Shown: in pieces, positions 43,378 to 54,872 of the stretch | Layout: the number at the start of each line of letters is the position of its first letter | How positions within the stretch are numbered: the first letter of the stretch is position 1 | Assembly: GCA_004380135.1 (NCBI GenBank) | Contig: QXCR01000018.1 | Location: forward strand, 248,001-312,000 | From: Stemphylium vesicarium | Taxonomy: Eukaryota > Ascomycota > Dothideomycetes > Pleosporales > Pleosporaceae | Direction of reading: 5' to 3' | DNA: 64,000 nucleotides | Notes under the pieces: model-generated | Told to the model about the DNA's origin: nothing | Database searches by the model: none | What the model saw: only the letters and a program-made list of their open reading frames with translations | Made by a program: the position numbers and the translations under genes

Positions 43378-44758
43378 ATGCTGTCGAGGACTTCTCAAAG
43401 AACGGCGCAGGTACGCAGTAGCCCATGCCCGCCCAATTGGGGATTTTGGCGGCGACGCGAGTGCTAATGCGCCCATCTAGACGCTCCTGCGGGGCGCGAA
43501 GCCTGCCTCACGATGGGCGCCCTCCATGGCCACCCGATGTACGAAGCGCTACCCCAGAATATTGCGAACATGGGAATTCTGACGCAGCGACAGCAATGGC
43601 CACGGTCGGCCAGGACATCTTCAAGCCCACCAAGTTCGGCGGCAAATACACCGTTACCTTGATTCCTGGTATGCGCGATACCCGCCCGTAAAATACGACT
43701 TGATATTGAACATGCGCAGGTGACGGTATCGGTGCTGAGGTCTCCGAGTCGGTCAAGGAGATCTTCAAGGCGGACAATGTTCCCATTGAGTGGGAGCAGG
43801 TCGACGTCTCTGGTGTCGACTCTGGCAACGTGCACTCCGAGGAGCTCCTCCGCGAGTCCATCGCTTCCCTCAAGCGCAACAAGCTCGGTCTCAAGGGTAT
43901 CCTCCACACGCCTGTCGAGCGCTCCGGCCACCGTTCCTTCAACGTCGCTCTCCGTCAAGAGCTCGACATCTACGCCTCCATCGTCCTCCTCAAGAACATC
44001 CCCGGCTACGAGACCCGCCACAAGGACATCGACTTCTGCATCATCCGTGAGAACACCGAGGGAGAGTACTCTGGCCTCGAGCACCAGTCGGTTAACGGCG
44101 TCGTTGAGTCGCTCAAGATCATCACCCGCGAGAAGTCTGAGCGCATCGCCAAGTTCGCTTTCGCCTTTGCGCTCGCCAACAACCGCAAGAAGGTCACCTG
44201 CATCCACAAGGCCAACATCATGAAGCTTGCCGATGGTCTTTTCCGCAACACCGTCAAGAGGGTCGGCGAGGACTACCCTACTCTCGAGACCAACGACATG
44301 ATTGTCGACAACGCCTCTATGCAGTGCGTCTCCAGGCCACAGCAATTCGACGTCATGGTCATGCCCAACTTGTACGGAGGTATTCTGTCCAACATTGGTG
44401 CTGGCCTTGTCGGTGGCCCCGGTATCGTTCCCGGATGCAACATGGGCCGCAACGTCGCCGTTTTCGAGCCTGGATGCCGTCACGTTGGTCTTGACATCAA
44501 GGGCAAGGACCAGGCCAACCCCACTGCTCTGATCCTGTCCGCCGCCATGATGCTGCGCCACATTGGTCTCGACGACCACGCCAACCGCATCTCGCAGTCT
44601 GTCTACAAGGTCATCGCTGATGGGTAAGTTTCGTTAATGTCATACTACCAACGCAAAACTGACAATCATCTAGTGTCGCCCGTACACGCGACATGGGAGG
44701 CAACACTACCACCAACGAATTCACCCGCGCTGTCCTGAACCAGATGGAGAAGGCATGA
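43378..44758 (+). CDS. IDH1: NAD-isocitrate dehydrogenase regulatory subunit 1, mitochondrial
   Basis: Five exons: 43378-43410, 43481-43538, 43588-43668, 43720-44623 and 44674-44758; 386 aa. The first three short exons encode the presequence (MLSRTSQRTAQTLLRGAKPA) and the start of the enzyme (FGGKYTVTLIPGDGIGAEV). The core has IRENTEGEYSGLEHQ, KANIMKLADGLF, DNASMQCVSRPQQFDVMVMP, NLYGGILSNIGAGLVGGPGI and HVGLDIKGKDQANPTALILS. The NASMQ sequence and overall identity pattern favour the IDH1 (regulatory, AMP-binding) subunit over catalytic IDH2. It works in the TCA cycle as an IDH1/IDH2 octamer. Heavy codon bias produces a 371-codon antisense ORF that is a shadow. Confidence 0.96.
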
Positions 44759-45067
44759 TTTAACCATCATGATCTTTGAGTTTGCTAAGCTTTGATCTAG
44801 CTCGATGATGCCGTCAGATCTAGGCCTCAACTCACGCTGGCTTAACCCTGACAATAACATTGATTATGGAACCACAACATTTTCTTGACGATTGGACGCT
44901 ATGAAACTTGTACAACTACGAGCTGAAATGTGAATAGAGCTGTACTTGTAGGTGGTATATAGCATGCTGCATGATTGAATTGACCATTCTTATACCCTCC
45001 TGAAAATGCCGACCAAACCCAGAACCAAAACTCCGTGCTATGCGTAACCTCGTGACGTGATGGGTAT
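44759..45067. other. Convergent 3' flanks, IDH1 / BUD23
   Basis: 309 bp of AT-rich 3' sequence between two stop codons. Nothing recognisable. Confidence 0.55.
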
Positions 45068-45966
45068 CTAGAATTGGATCCTCCTCTTCCTGCCCGTGTA
45101 CTTGGACGAGGATTTGACAACCTTGCCCTGCTTTTCCATCTGCTCCTTCTTTTTCATAATGTACGCCTTGCTGCCCTTTCTTTCCTCGCCCCTCTTCATG
45201 CCCCTTGCTTTCCTGCGCGCATCCTCGACATCGACACCCTCCATGCCCCTCACCACGCCCGTGATATCGCCATCGGTCGCGCCACCGCCAACAGTCAGCA
45301 CAAGATATGTCTTTGCGCTCTTCGTTCCCATGTCGTCCTCCAACAGACCCGCACCAAAGCCTGCCTTGATCGCTGCTTGCGCCACCATCTTCTTCTGCGC
45401 GTCGTTCTTGGGATAGAACTGGCACACAGCTCTGCCTCCCCTCTTCAACGAAGCATACAGCTGGTTGAAGAATCTTGAAAGTCTACCCGCTGGGCTCTCT
45501 TCGCTCGTCTCGGCATTACACAGCCACTGCACCGCACTGATACTAATAGCCGCATCGAAAGTTCCCGGCCGGAAAGGCACACCCTGCCCCGCATCCGCGA
45601 GCAACAAGTCACCCTCGACTTCCTTCTCCAGAGCTACGCCCAACATCGATGCGCTGATGTCATAGCCAATCCACACGTGCGGGCCGCCTGGTGTGCCTTG
45701 CTCGGCAGTTTGCGACAGAATTTCGCCGGAGAGACCGGAACCGCAGCCGACGTCGAGAATCATCGAGGGCGAGGACAGCGAGAGGAGGGACAGGGCGCGG
45801 TGTGTCATTGTAGACTGAATCTTTTGAATTCGCGAGGAGGTCGTGTATTTGCGCGATTCAGTGTCATTGTAGAAGAGGTCGGGGGGTCTATGGGTTCTCT
45901 GTTAATTCTGCGTCGCATGGTTGAGCTGGCGGGAGGAGCGTACAGGATGTCTTCTGGGCGCGACAT
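45068..45966 (-). CDS. BUD23: 18S rRNA guanine-N7 methyltransferase Bud23
   Basis: Two exons, 45966-45944 and 45887-45068; 280 aa. The short first exon gives MSRPEDIL, and the splice regenerates LPPDLFYNDTESRKYTTSSR, the conserved Bud23/WBSCR22 opening. SAM-binding motif I is LDVGCGSG (residues 52-59), followed by the acidic GYDIS and LLLADAGQGVPF blocks and the catalytic-domain AAISISAVQWLCNA. The C-terminus is the family's basic tail (KARGMKRGEERKGSKAYIMK to SSKYTGRKRRIQF), a nuclear signal and rRNA contact. It modifies a single G in 18S rRNA during 40S maturation with Trm112. It is divergent from SVP26 over 304 bp. Confidence 0.95.
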
Positions 45967-46270
45967 GATTGCGGTTCTTAGCTCAGAGGCGACTTCAAAA
46001 AGTGGACTACTTTATATCCAAGTGCGTCCGAGTTACGCAAAGTAAGGTACGGTGAAGTGTAGAGTAATTGTGAATCGTGAGTTATCGCGAAATGCAAAAG
46101 CCAAGAGTTCCGACAACTTTTTGGTGTTCACCCCACACTTCCTGGCGCGGGTCCACGGGTTTCTCCGCTAGCCCTTGATGCCACCTTTGGACTGACCTCA
46201 TCGTGCGGCAACCAGACCTTCCAGACCTTTCAATCCTCGAGAACCCCTTTCAGAGGCACTACCCTTCACC
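45967..46270. promoter_or_regulatory. Divergent promoter, BUD23 / SVP26
   Basis: 304 bp between divergent start codons. No clear TATA box; no ORF of note. Confidence 0.5.
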
Positions 46271-47149
46271 ATGTGGATATTACCGTTGCTTGGATATGTT
46301 GGCATCATACTGGGGTTTGCCTTCTTGACGCTGGCCATAGGTACTTCATTCCGTCATGGAGAGCCAACTGGGCGTGGTGTCATGAGCTTAAAGGCTAATG
46401 GTGCAATATAGCTTCTGGACTCTACTACCTCTCCGAGCTTGTGGAAGAACATACCGTGTTCGCGAAGAAGTTGCTGTATCGCCTCATCTATGGTGTCGTT
46501 GCCGTTCAGCTTCTGCTCCTCGCTGTCGACAGGTTCCCAGTTGGACTGAGTCTGCTGAGTGTCGTGTCGCATGGCATCTATGCGCAGAACCTCAGGCGCT
46601 TTCCAATTGTTAAACTCACAGATCCACTGTTCTTACTATCTTGCGGTATGCTACAACCTGGACGAATCGCAGCCAATGCCATGCTGATTGTTGCTAGCCC
46701 TCGTAATAGCGAACCATTACCTCTGGTTCCGTCACTTCAGCGTCCCACCAGCCAACACCTACTCCTCGTACCCCTATTCGCGCGATGCGAATATCCCCAC
46801 TTTCACCGAGATCGCATCGTACTTTGGACTCTGTGTCTGGCTCGTCCCTTTCGCTCTCTTCGTGTCCTTGTCCGCAGGCGAGAACGTTCTTCCTTCGATG
46901 GGTTCCGAGTACGCGACCGGAGATGGAAGCAGTTACATAACCCCCGGAAAGGCACCAGAAACATTTGGAACCGGGTCGGGCGTTGGAATAGGCGGGGTCA
47001 GCAGTGGCATGGAGGGAAAGAGGCGGGGAAGGAGCGGGACGAATGCGGGCATGGCAAAGGCTGTTGTCACCGGTGTCAGAGAGTGGGTTGGAGAGACTGG
47101 AGAGGTCATGGGACTCTGGAAAGGCGAAAGGACAAGGCCTACTTTCTAA
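46271..47149 (+). CDS. SVP26: SVP26/TEX261-family COPII cargo adaptor
   Basis: Three exons: 46271-46340, 46412-46645 and 46698-47149; 251 aa. Four hydrophobic segments: MWILPLLGYVGIILGFAFLT at the very start, LIYGVVAVQLLLLAV, FLLSCALVIANHYLWFRHF and IASYFGLCVWLVPFALFVSL. The conserved ASGLYYLSELVEEHTVFAKK and the NHYLWFRHF motif are those of Svp26/Tex261. Yeast Svp26 escorts mannosyltransferases and other type II membrane enzymes into COPII vesicles. The C-terminal cytosolic tail is Gly/Ser-rich and longer than in yeast (228 aa total there). Confidence 0.93.
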
Positions 47150-47450
47150 AGGCTGGGTCTACGTCGCAGTGTATGACTGTACAAGTAACGGACGGATGCT
47201 ATTTCCCACAGGCTTGTACAGAAATTCTTTTCCCTACCCTTCTTTATCACGTCTCTTCACTCCTGCGAAAACTGCGTCTTCGTGGTGAAAGCGCAGACCT
47301 CATCGCACAGGATCCTCATTAAGGACGCCTCGAACCCGATTCGCTGGACCAAACAACTACTACCACTGCTGCCTCCACTCACTTTACGGAACCGCTATTT
47401 ATCGGAAAACTTTACATTTTTTCTGCAACCTTTCTGTCTCTTCAGCCAAC
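47150..47450. other. Intergenic, SVP26 to BTB gene
   Basis: 301 bp holding the SVP26 3' end and the BTB-gene promoter, which is pyrimidine-rich close to the ATG (TTTCTGTCTCTTCAGCC). No other feature. Confidence 0.55.
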
Positions 47451-48829
47451 ATGGCCGCCCCAACGCCCCAGGTCAAGGTACCGCAACTGCAGCGCGAGTC
47501 TGCCTCTTTGCAGCCGGAAAAGATTCACCCCCTCAGCGCCCGCAGCCTTTTGAACAAGGTCTTCAAGAAGAAGAGAGACAGTCTCCCAACTGCGCAAGGC
47601 ATTCAAGCAGAGTAGGCGCCCTTCATTGAAAAAGAAAATCTCTGGTCTACTAACAAAACACAGACATGTGCAATTCTTGCTCGATACGCCCATCGGTCGC
47701 AACTTCAAACTGATCACGGCCGCTGGTGTAGAGTTTCAAATTCACTCGGCCATGTTGATTGGTGGCTCGAAGACGTTGCAGGAGGGCCTGTTTCCTGGTG
47801 GGGTGAGTACTCCCACGTGCCTCGTTCCTTTTCTGGCCTGGGACTTGCGCGGCAGACGATAGCTTTCTCATCCGCTCAATATGTCAAATAGTGGCTACTA
47901 AAAATTATAGGCAAATCATTCAACTCCGCCGACGTTCGTAAACCTACCACCCAACTTCCACCCCATTCTTGTCGACCGTATCGTCAAGTTTAGTATGTAT
48001 GTCACGCACATAATCTCAAAATAAGTCCGCTAATCCTACTCCCCTCGCAGTCTACACATCAAATTACGAGTTCGCCCTTCCGCTATCCGCTCGGCTCAAG
48101 CAGAGCAACTTCAAGTTCTACCATGCGACACTTGTCCCTGACACCAACCCGCCCTCACCCGCCACGACCGCTCTTGTCGGCACCCGAGACTATGAACTCC
48201 ACCTCCACATGTACGCGCTCGCCGAGGAACTAGATTATCCAGCCCTGAAGTCTGCAGCGCACGTCAAGCTAGTCAACATCCTCGTTACACGACACATTCA
48301 CAACCCGGCCGCCGTCAAGGAAGCCATCGATTCTACATTCTCGCCTCTAGGCAACGAAAACCGTATCTGCAAAGACGAAGATGGCTTTTTGCAGCAAGCC
48401 GTCGTCGCCGCAGTCATAGCTCACGAAGCAGAGTGGTGGTGCGAGGCACAGCAGGCGGAATTCACAGAAAGCATTCAAGGTCCCGAGTACGCCGACTTCC
48501 GCAGCGCCTATGACGTGGTTCACAAAGAAAACAAGGATCTCATCGACGAAGATGAGGTAATTAAGGCACTCACCGCTGAACGCATGAAGACTGAGGCGCA
48601 CCGCAGGAAGGCGCAGATTGTTAGTGATGCGGAGTATAAGAGACATTTCGTTCCAAGTTTGGAGTCTCCAATTCAGACTCATACGTCTAGGGTGTTCAAG
48701 TCTAAGAAAGAGAGGTCGCGTGATATAATGCGGCGGAGGGCTGCCATAGGTGGTAAGGAGATAGAGAAGGAGAAGGCGGATGGGGATAGGGATTTGGAGA
48801 TGGAGGTAGAGTCTCTTGCTCTTGTTTGA
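47451..48829 (+). CDS. BTB/POZ domain protein
   Basis: Four exons: 47451-47611, 47664-47802, 47911-47992 and 48051-48829; 386 aa. Residues about 55-150 are a fungal-type BTB fold: HVQFLLDTPIGRNFKLITAA, the FQIHSAMLIGGSKTLQEGLF helix pair, VNLPPNFHPILVDRIVKFIY and, after an insert, YELHLHMYALAEELDYPALK. The second half is helical and charged, ending in a basic tract (SRVFKSKKERSRDIMRRRAA). Fungal BTB proteins of this shape mostly serve as dimerisation or cullin-3 adaptors; no MATH, Kelch or other partner domain is present, so the role is unknown. Confidence 0.87.
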
Positions 48830-49275
48830 TAGTTGTTTGCAAGAGATTGTGACTACTATTGACATATATTTGTGACAACGACTATCCCAGATGTGGCAAA
48901 AAGGAGGATGCACCTCGATTGGAGTCTTATAGTAGTTTTTTTTATAGCCCGAGTCATTAGGCTTGAGAGCGAATAAAATGGAATTTTGGATTCTTAACTT
49001 TGTCTTCGTGCGACGCAGTTGCTTCGCAGTCTACAAGGGTAGTAGTAATGGTGACGGGGAGCAGGTGTAATGCGGGACACGAAGTGGTGAGCGAAAGTGG
49101 AGCCGAGGCTCGCCTCCGATGGCCCGCCCGATATCCTCTTTCGTCTTTTTCTGTCAATACACCACCCACGCACATGCAATTCCGACGCTCAGTCACCTGA
49201 TCTTTAATCCCAACATCGCTAGTTAACTTTACACTCACTTTTGAGCTATCCGCTCGCGCTTTCAACGCCGGCGCT
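48830..49275. other. Intergenic, BTB gene to NAA25
   Basis: 446 bp. The first part is AT-rich 3' sequence with a T-run; the second is the NAA25 promoter. No gene seen. Confidence 0.55.
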
Positions 49276-52200
49276 ATGGCGTGCAATAGTTGGGATAAGT
49301 TGTGTAAGGCGCAGCGCGACTACCCCAAGGCGAAGTTCGCAGACTCGTTCGTCCAAAAGTCCCTGAAGAAAAGTCCCAAAAACCCGTTTCTACTAGTAAG
49401 CTGCTCTAACACTAAGGTTACACGACTGGACGCTGATTTTTTGACCAGGCTTGGAGAGCTGATCTATCTCTTCAACTAAATCACGAGCCTCAGAATGTCA
49501 TTGATCAAATCAGGAATGCATGGCAGCAACCTGGATCCTACGACATCCAATTACTAGCCTACCTGTACAGACTCATGGTGAAAGCAGTGCGAAAGAACAA
49601 TATTGAGACCAGTACTATCAGCGGAGTTGGCGATGAGAACTCCAAGGTTTGGCTCAGCGCTGCGAAATCAATAGACCGTAGAGAGCGAGGAGAGTTATGG
49701 TCTGCGCTAGGCAAGGCTGCGTTGCGCGAGGAGTGCTGGGAAGACTTCCGCTTCGTATGTTAGGCCCTTACGATTGATCATCGTGGCCAGCTAACAGATA
49801 TTAGGCTGTTGTTCAATACAGCAAGGATCTCAAGGACAGCACCAAATCCGCAGCAGTCAAGAAACATGCCCACTACACACAAATACTCGCCACTCAACTC
49901 GCAGGAGAGCAGCAGCTTTTCTTGCCGAACGGTGGCATGAAGAGCAAAATCCAATACGACCTGGCACGCAGGCTGATGAAACAAGCATACGAAGCATCTC
50001 CAGTCAGTTCTTCTCAATCATCCAGTTGCAATCCTTTTAATACAATCTAGGACGAGCCGATTGCGTGCAAGGATATACGGGATCTACGCTTCATGGGAGA
50101 AGTCTTTGCGCGACAAAAGCAATGCGGCGAGCTCTTTGAGCTATGGAGCGACCCGCCTGCTAGCCTGAAAGACCTTATGATGACACATCAAGACGACATA
50201 TGGAGTCTGAGGACAAGACTTCCGATGGACCACAGAGATTGGACACAACTTGAAAAGCAATGTCTTGCTAGCATCGAAAACGCAATATCGCAGTCAGCGG
50301 AGAATCCAGATTCCAAGTGCCTGTGGGAACTTTGTGCTTGGAAGAAAGATGTATGGACTTGTTTGCTACAAGCTCTTCGGGCAAATCGATCCACGGATTC
50401 GTAAGTTCACTTCGTGGGCCACTCTACTCTCACTGATCTGATCTTTTAGAGCAAATCACATAGTATCTGACATCATACAACGCGCCTTTGGAACAGACTT
50501 TCAAACCCGTGATCGAGCCATGAGGCTGATATACATGTCGCTCCGTAAATTCATCGGGACACCAATGCTAGATGATTGCAAGAAGTACTGGGAGAATCAC
50601 TCTACTCTCGTCACATGTTTCGCGGATTTGCGTCCGTTTGTAGAGAGTTTAGAGAGTCTGGGGGACATCCAGGATTTCGTCAACTTTTTCAATGACACCA
50701 AGGTACCGGGCCAGGTGTGTATTCAAATTTCCACTCGCCCCAGTGCTTTCAACGCATTGTGCTATGCACAGTCTCTTTTCCGAGACATATCACTTAATTC
50801 AACTAGTACGCGTCACACTAACATTGATACAGGATAGTTTCTCGAGCAGAGATCACCAGATACATGACCAGAATAGCCTCAAGCTAAACCATATCCTGAT
50901 ATCATTGATATCGTATAAGCCTGGAAGCGGCCCACTTGAAAAATTCCTCGAAAGTCAACTTGCCGCGGTGTGCGAGTCGTCGAACCTTGCGAACCCAAAT
51001 TCCCCGGAAGGTTTTGTCGGTATCTATGCCCTCCTTGGACTACATCACGATGCCATGCGCCGCGACCAATCCGGGCACCCTTTCGATAACACGCCCAACT
51101 CGCGACTGCTCCTTCAAGCCACGATGCTTTCCCGTTACCTGGTCGCTTGCGATAAAGAGAAGCAAGACAGGCCGCGGGCACTACTAGCTGCACGGCTGCA
51201 CCTCAACCTTGGTTTTGGGAAGTGTGCCTTCCAAATGTACAGCTACACAAAGTGCAAGGAAATGCTGGTCCATACGCTTTCTCCATACGTGTTGTCGCGA
51301 ATCTCACTGACGCATCCTTTTGGTGCCACAGGCTACCAAGGCTTTTCCGCAGAAGAAGAGCTTGGGAAAGCTATCGGAACCATGGAAAGAATGGAGCGCA
51401 AGACCGACGAGATGATGTACTCAGACCTACAAGCGCTTCCATGGGATCAATCTATGAGCTTGTTACATCTGAAGCAAAAATTCAGATCGAGTCAGACAAA
51501 GCACATATGCAATATTGAGCGCCGACGAACAGCGCGGCTGAAGGGCGAATCAGTGGAGCACTTACCAGTTCTTGACCATAAGGGTAAGTTCGCATCGCTC
51601 AATTTGTGAGTGTGCTAACAGATATAGACTTCATGAGAATGTTCGACAATGTGGATAGAGCCGTTTTCCCCAATTACGACGCCACTGACCTTGTCGGCCC
51701 CGTGGCGTACATCATGCCCAACTCGATCCCTGACCGAGCATGGATAATTCAAAGCTATGATGTCTGGGAGAACAGTAGCAAGGTGCTATACAAAGAGAGC
51801 CAAACATGGGAGGATGTTGGTGGATGGGTACATGACGTCGCCAAGGTCACAAACCACATCCCGTCCTCGCCCAACTTCACACCCGCGGAGCGGATAGCTG
51901 AAGATCTCTGGGCTGCTATCGACGTAGTTGTTGAGAGCATAGCTGGCCAAGAGAAATCTTTGCGTTCAGTATCTGAGGTGGCCAAGGATTTCCCAGCAGA
52001 GCTTCAAGCGATGCGTCTAGCGATGGAGAAGTTGCGCATGCCGGACCCTACCACATTCCAGCTTGACGACGTGCCTACCATGCTCCACGAGAACATGCTC
52101 ATCTCTTGCTACACCAAGCTCGAGGTGCTTCGCGCCCTCAGCAAGATGGTCGATCAACTGCGCGAGAAAGTTGTCGGCCCAAAGAGCTCCCACCCGTTGA

Positions 52201-52466
52201 AATCTAAGCTGCCGAAGAATTGGGTCAGCGACATTGAGAGCGAGACAAAGGCCTGCTATGAGGCGATCCGCGACTTGGCGAACAGCTACATCAAGCTCAT
52301 CGAGCAGAAGGGTGAAGCTGCGATCAAGGCACAGGTGCGGTGGGGTAATTCAGGCGACATACTGCGGGAGGTACTGAGCGATTCCGATGTGGAGTTTTAC
52401 GCTTCAGAGTATGTTGACAGCGCGTTACACGCCTGGAGGGGTGTGCTGCAAGTGAAGCTCAAGTAG
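49276..52466 (+). CDS. MDM20: NatB complex auxiliary subunit Naa25/Mdm20
   Basis: Seven exons (49276-49395, 49449-49754, 49805-50002, 50051-50400, 50450-50714, 50833-51583, 51628-52466), introns 44-118 nt, 942 aa. All-helical TPR-like protein. Diagnostic stretches are KAKFADSFVQKSLKKSPKNP and NAWQQPGSYDIQLLAYLYRL at the N-terminus, EGFVGIYALLGLHHDAMRRD in the middle and the C-terminal VGPVAYIMPNSIPDRAWIIQ block. These match the ribosome-anchoring subunit of NatB, which with Naa20 acetylates Met-Asp/Glu/Asn/Gln N-termini; loss in yeast disturbs actin cables and mitochondrial inheritance. Expect the partner Naa20 elsewhere. The family call comes from overall architecture and is less certain than the gene model. 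Confidence 0.88.
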
Positions 52467-53651
52467 ATCGCATATCCATCTACGCTGCAGTCTCGCACAT
52501 GTCTCATTGCAGGATGTATTGCTACATCTTTGGATAAGCAAGTAGTTCTTCCGCATGCATACAGATATCTGGCTGTGCAACCACGTTGGAAGAATCTCTA
52601 AATCTTGCTAGAACCACAACAATACTTTGCATCAGTCCCTCAAATGTGCTTGACTCCATTCCACGAATCTCTCGACAGTTCCGCTTCTCATGTCAAGTTT
52701 GACCAGACTACCAAACCGCAGAAATTATGCTGGAAATAAACGCCTCCCAGTACCAGTACAATTGCATCAACGAAATCCCATCCCAAGAGCTCGCAGATAA
52801 ACCAATTCTCGTTCTACTCTTCCTCATTACGACACAAGATATGCTCCAAGAAACCCGATCAAAATTCGAACGCTGGGAGTTCCCACCGCTGGATCCCAAG
52901 AAACACTGCTGCGAGTGCAGCCACCCTACTTGTCTTGTGACTTTCATTGATAGCGCACTGAGGCTTCTACGCGTTCGACCGAAGAACTATCAGCCTGTTC
53001 TTGTTTGCGATTGTACGCGTCATGGGTAGGAGTCTGGTCGGAGGAAGCCGGAGTGAGATTATGGGGTTGTTATACATTCTGAGCTGGGAAGATGTGATGG
53101 ATGGTGGATGGAGGTGGGGCATTAAAGGAGTATTTCTGAATCGGAATTGATTTATTGGAAAAGCAGGCTTGCAGTTTTGCTGCAAATCCGCCTTATAGGG
53201 TTGCAACAACTAGCGGGTGGGTCGCATGCTCCTGGTTGTCATAAAGAAACGACGTATCAAGGTGCTATTTTTGCAAACAGTTTTCTTTTCACCTCGTTAC
53301 TTCCGTGCTTTCCCACATGCCTGCAATATAGATGAGCCTGGGTCCTTCGTACCTTCCCAAATGAAACGTGGGTGATGTTCGTTTGAGAAGACCCTGGGAT
53401 CGCTGCGACCAGCAGTGAAGAGGCAAACGCACAACGCTGCGTAGCGACTCATACTCACCTCATTGTTGGAGCACCATCATTAGCTTTTCATCGCTCACCT
53501 AATATTTATTAATACTTATCCTCTCATTCATCCTCACCCCCATCGCTGTTCAATCGCGCTGCACCTCAACTGCGCACAGCGGTCGCGCCCATCAACAAGC
53601 AATAACGATAACAAATACTTCGTTTTGGACTGAGTATTGCACGAAATAATC
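52467..53651. other. Intergenic with one tentative ORF
   Basis: 1.2 kb, AT-rich. Besides the tentative ORF at 52727-53029 it carries the CT-rich promoter of the zinc-ribbon gene. No RNA gene recognised. Confidence 0.5.
52727..53029 (+). CDS. Tentative 100-aa hypothetical protein
   Basis: Unrecognised. Intact ATG-to-TAG ORF beginning MLEINASQYQYNCINEIPSQ. It is acidic/polar in the first half and cysteine-rich in the second: CCECSHPTC and CDC near the end. There is no signal peptide or membrane helix. Base composition is more AT-rich than neighbouring genes. It may be a fast-evolving small protein, the 3' exon of an undetected gene, or chance. Confidence 0.28.
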   Translation: MLEINASQYQYNCINEIPSQELADKPILVLLFLITTQDMLQETRSKFERWEFPPLDPKKHCCECSHPTCLVTFIDSALRLLRVRPKNYQPVLVCDCTRHG

Positions 53652-54872
53652 ATGATCGGAGCATCAGCTCACAATGTCGACTCCGGTGGCTCACCGAGTA
53701 AGAACATGAGATCGGTGCGACAAAAGCGAAGTGACTCTCTGCAGAAGCAAGAGAGGCGCGAGCAGACCGTCGTGGACCTACCAAGCATCTCTTCCGACAC
53801 CGCAGGTACTCATCTCAAAAACGACACAGTGGGGCAGGACAGCCGTGGGCCAAAAGCTGAGCAGGGCGCTGAGCAAGAGAGGTACGACGGTCGAATGCAG
53901 CCGGTGAACACGACCACAGGGAGTTACAACTACGTTGGACTGGGGCTAACGCAGAAACTTCCTGGCAGTGTTGCACGCGCGCGTGCTATTGCGGAGAGTC
54001 GACTGAAGAGCAGCAATGCCCAGCATCCATCCCTTCGAGAGCGCCACGGCGACTCAGACGCTCCAAAGGCGCCGAGCTCAGGCACCATCACCTTCGCTCC
54101 TGAGAGTATTGAGGCACCAAGTCCCTGCGGCAAGTGGCGATGCTGCAAGTGCAAGCGTGGTCATGCGGTCTACAGCTCCGCACATAGCCAGCATCCAGTC
54201 AGCGTCTTGAGCTGTGTTTGTACGCATAGGTCGTGTTCCAAGTGCACACTGGAGGGCTTACTCAGACAGTTCGTACCCATGAGCGAGCCTGAGGTTGTGC
54301 CGTTGTCAGAAGATAAAGACAAGGCTGTCAGGTTCGGCGTCTTCTGCGATGGATGCGGTCTTTCCTGGCGCGCGCAAGAGGTCCACGAAAGTGTCAAGAA
54401 GGAGGCGGTGAAGTCGGCCCTACTACAGGTATCTGGTATGCCTAAGCGACTGGCCGCTCGCAAGCCACATCCTCTCGAGCGTATCCGGGCATCCCGGTCG
54501 ATGAGCAATCTGCGTACTCCTCCCCAGCCGTCTGCGCCAATGGCTGCCTCAAAGTCCGTCTTCAACCTCCGTGCGTTGTCGAGCGAGATGAAGAAAGAGC
54601 ATGGAGAACAAGCCGATCTGGTGTCTGTCAAGTTTACTGGTATCAAGTGCACCTGCGGTATGACCACTGATGCTACTTCTCTCTGCTTCCAGATTGTCGA
54701 CCCGCCTAAGGATTTCCACAAGGTTCAATTTGCTAAGCAGATGGCTGGACGTCGTGTGGCCGGCTTTGGAAGTACCCCGGAAGACAAAGCGAGGGGCCAT
54801 GGCACGCCCATGTTGACTCTGAAGGGAGGTCGACGACACCCAAACCCGCTCATGAGCAACCCGATCTCATAG
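53652..54872 (+). CDS. Probable double zinc ribbon protein
   Basis: Intronless, 406 aa from the first ATG (the frame is open upstream only to a TTG). The N-terminal 140 residues are disordered. The middle has cysteine pairs: WRCCKCKRGHAVY, VLSCVCTHRSCSKCT, and later FGVFCDGCGLSWRA, with a further VKFTGIKCTCGMTTD near the end. Spacing (C-x2-C, C-x-C, C-x2-C, C-x-C) suggests two or more zinc ribbons. Such proteins are expanded in filamentous ascomycetes and are mostly uncharacterised; no catalytic residue set is visible. The C-terminus is basic. A nucleic-acid- or protein-binding role is inferred only from the zinc ribbons. Confidence 0.8.
   Translation: MIGASAHNVDSGGSPSKNMRSVRQKRSDSLQKQERREQTVVDLPSISSDTAGTHLKNDTVGQDSRGPKAEQGAEQERYDGRMQPVNTTTGSYNYVGLGLTQKLPGSVARARAIAESRLKSSNAQHPSLRERHGDSDAPKAPSSGTITFAPESIEAPSPCGKWRCCKCKRGHAVYSSAHSQHPVSVLSCVCTHRSCSKCTLEGLLRQFVPMSEPEVVPLSEDKDKAVRFGVFCDGCGLSWRAQEVHESVKKEAVKSALLQVSGMPKRLAARKPHPLERIRASRSMSNLRTPPQPSAPMAASKSVFNLRALSSEMKKEHGEQADLVSVKFTGIKCTCGMTTDATSLCFQIVDPPKDFHKVQFAKQMAGRRVAGFGSTPEDKARGHGTPMLTLKGGRRHPNPLMSNPIS

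Noticed and set aside
43464..44579. 371-codon ORF on the minus strand
   Set aside because: Exact antisense of IDH1, whose strong codon bias removes antisense stops; the product is Val/Asp/Leu-rich without a domain.
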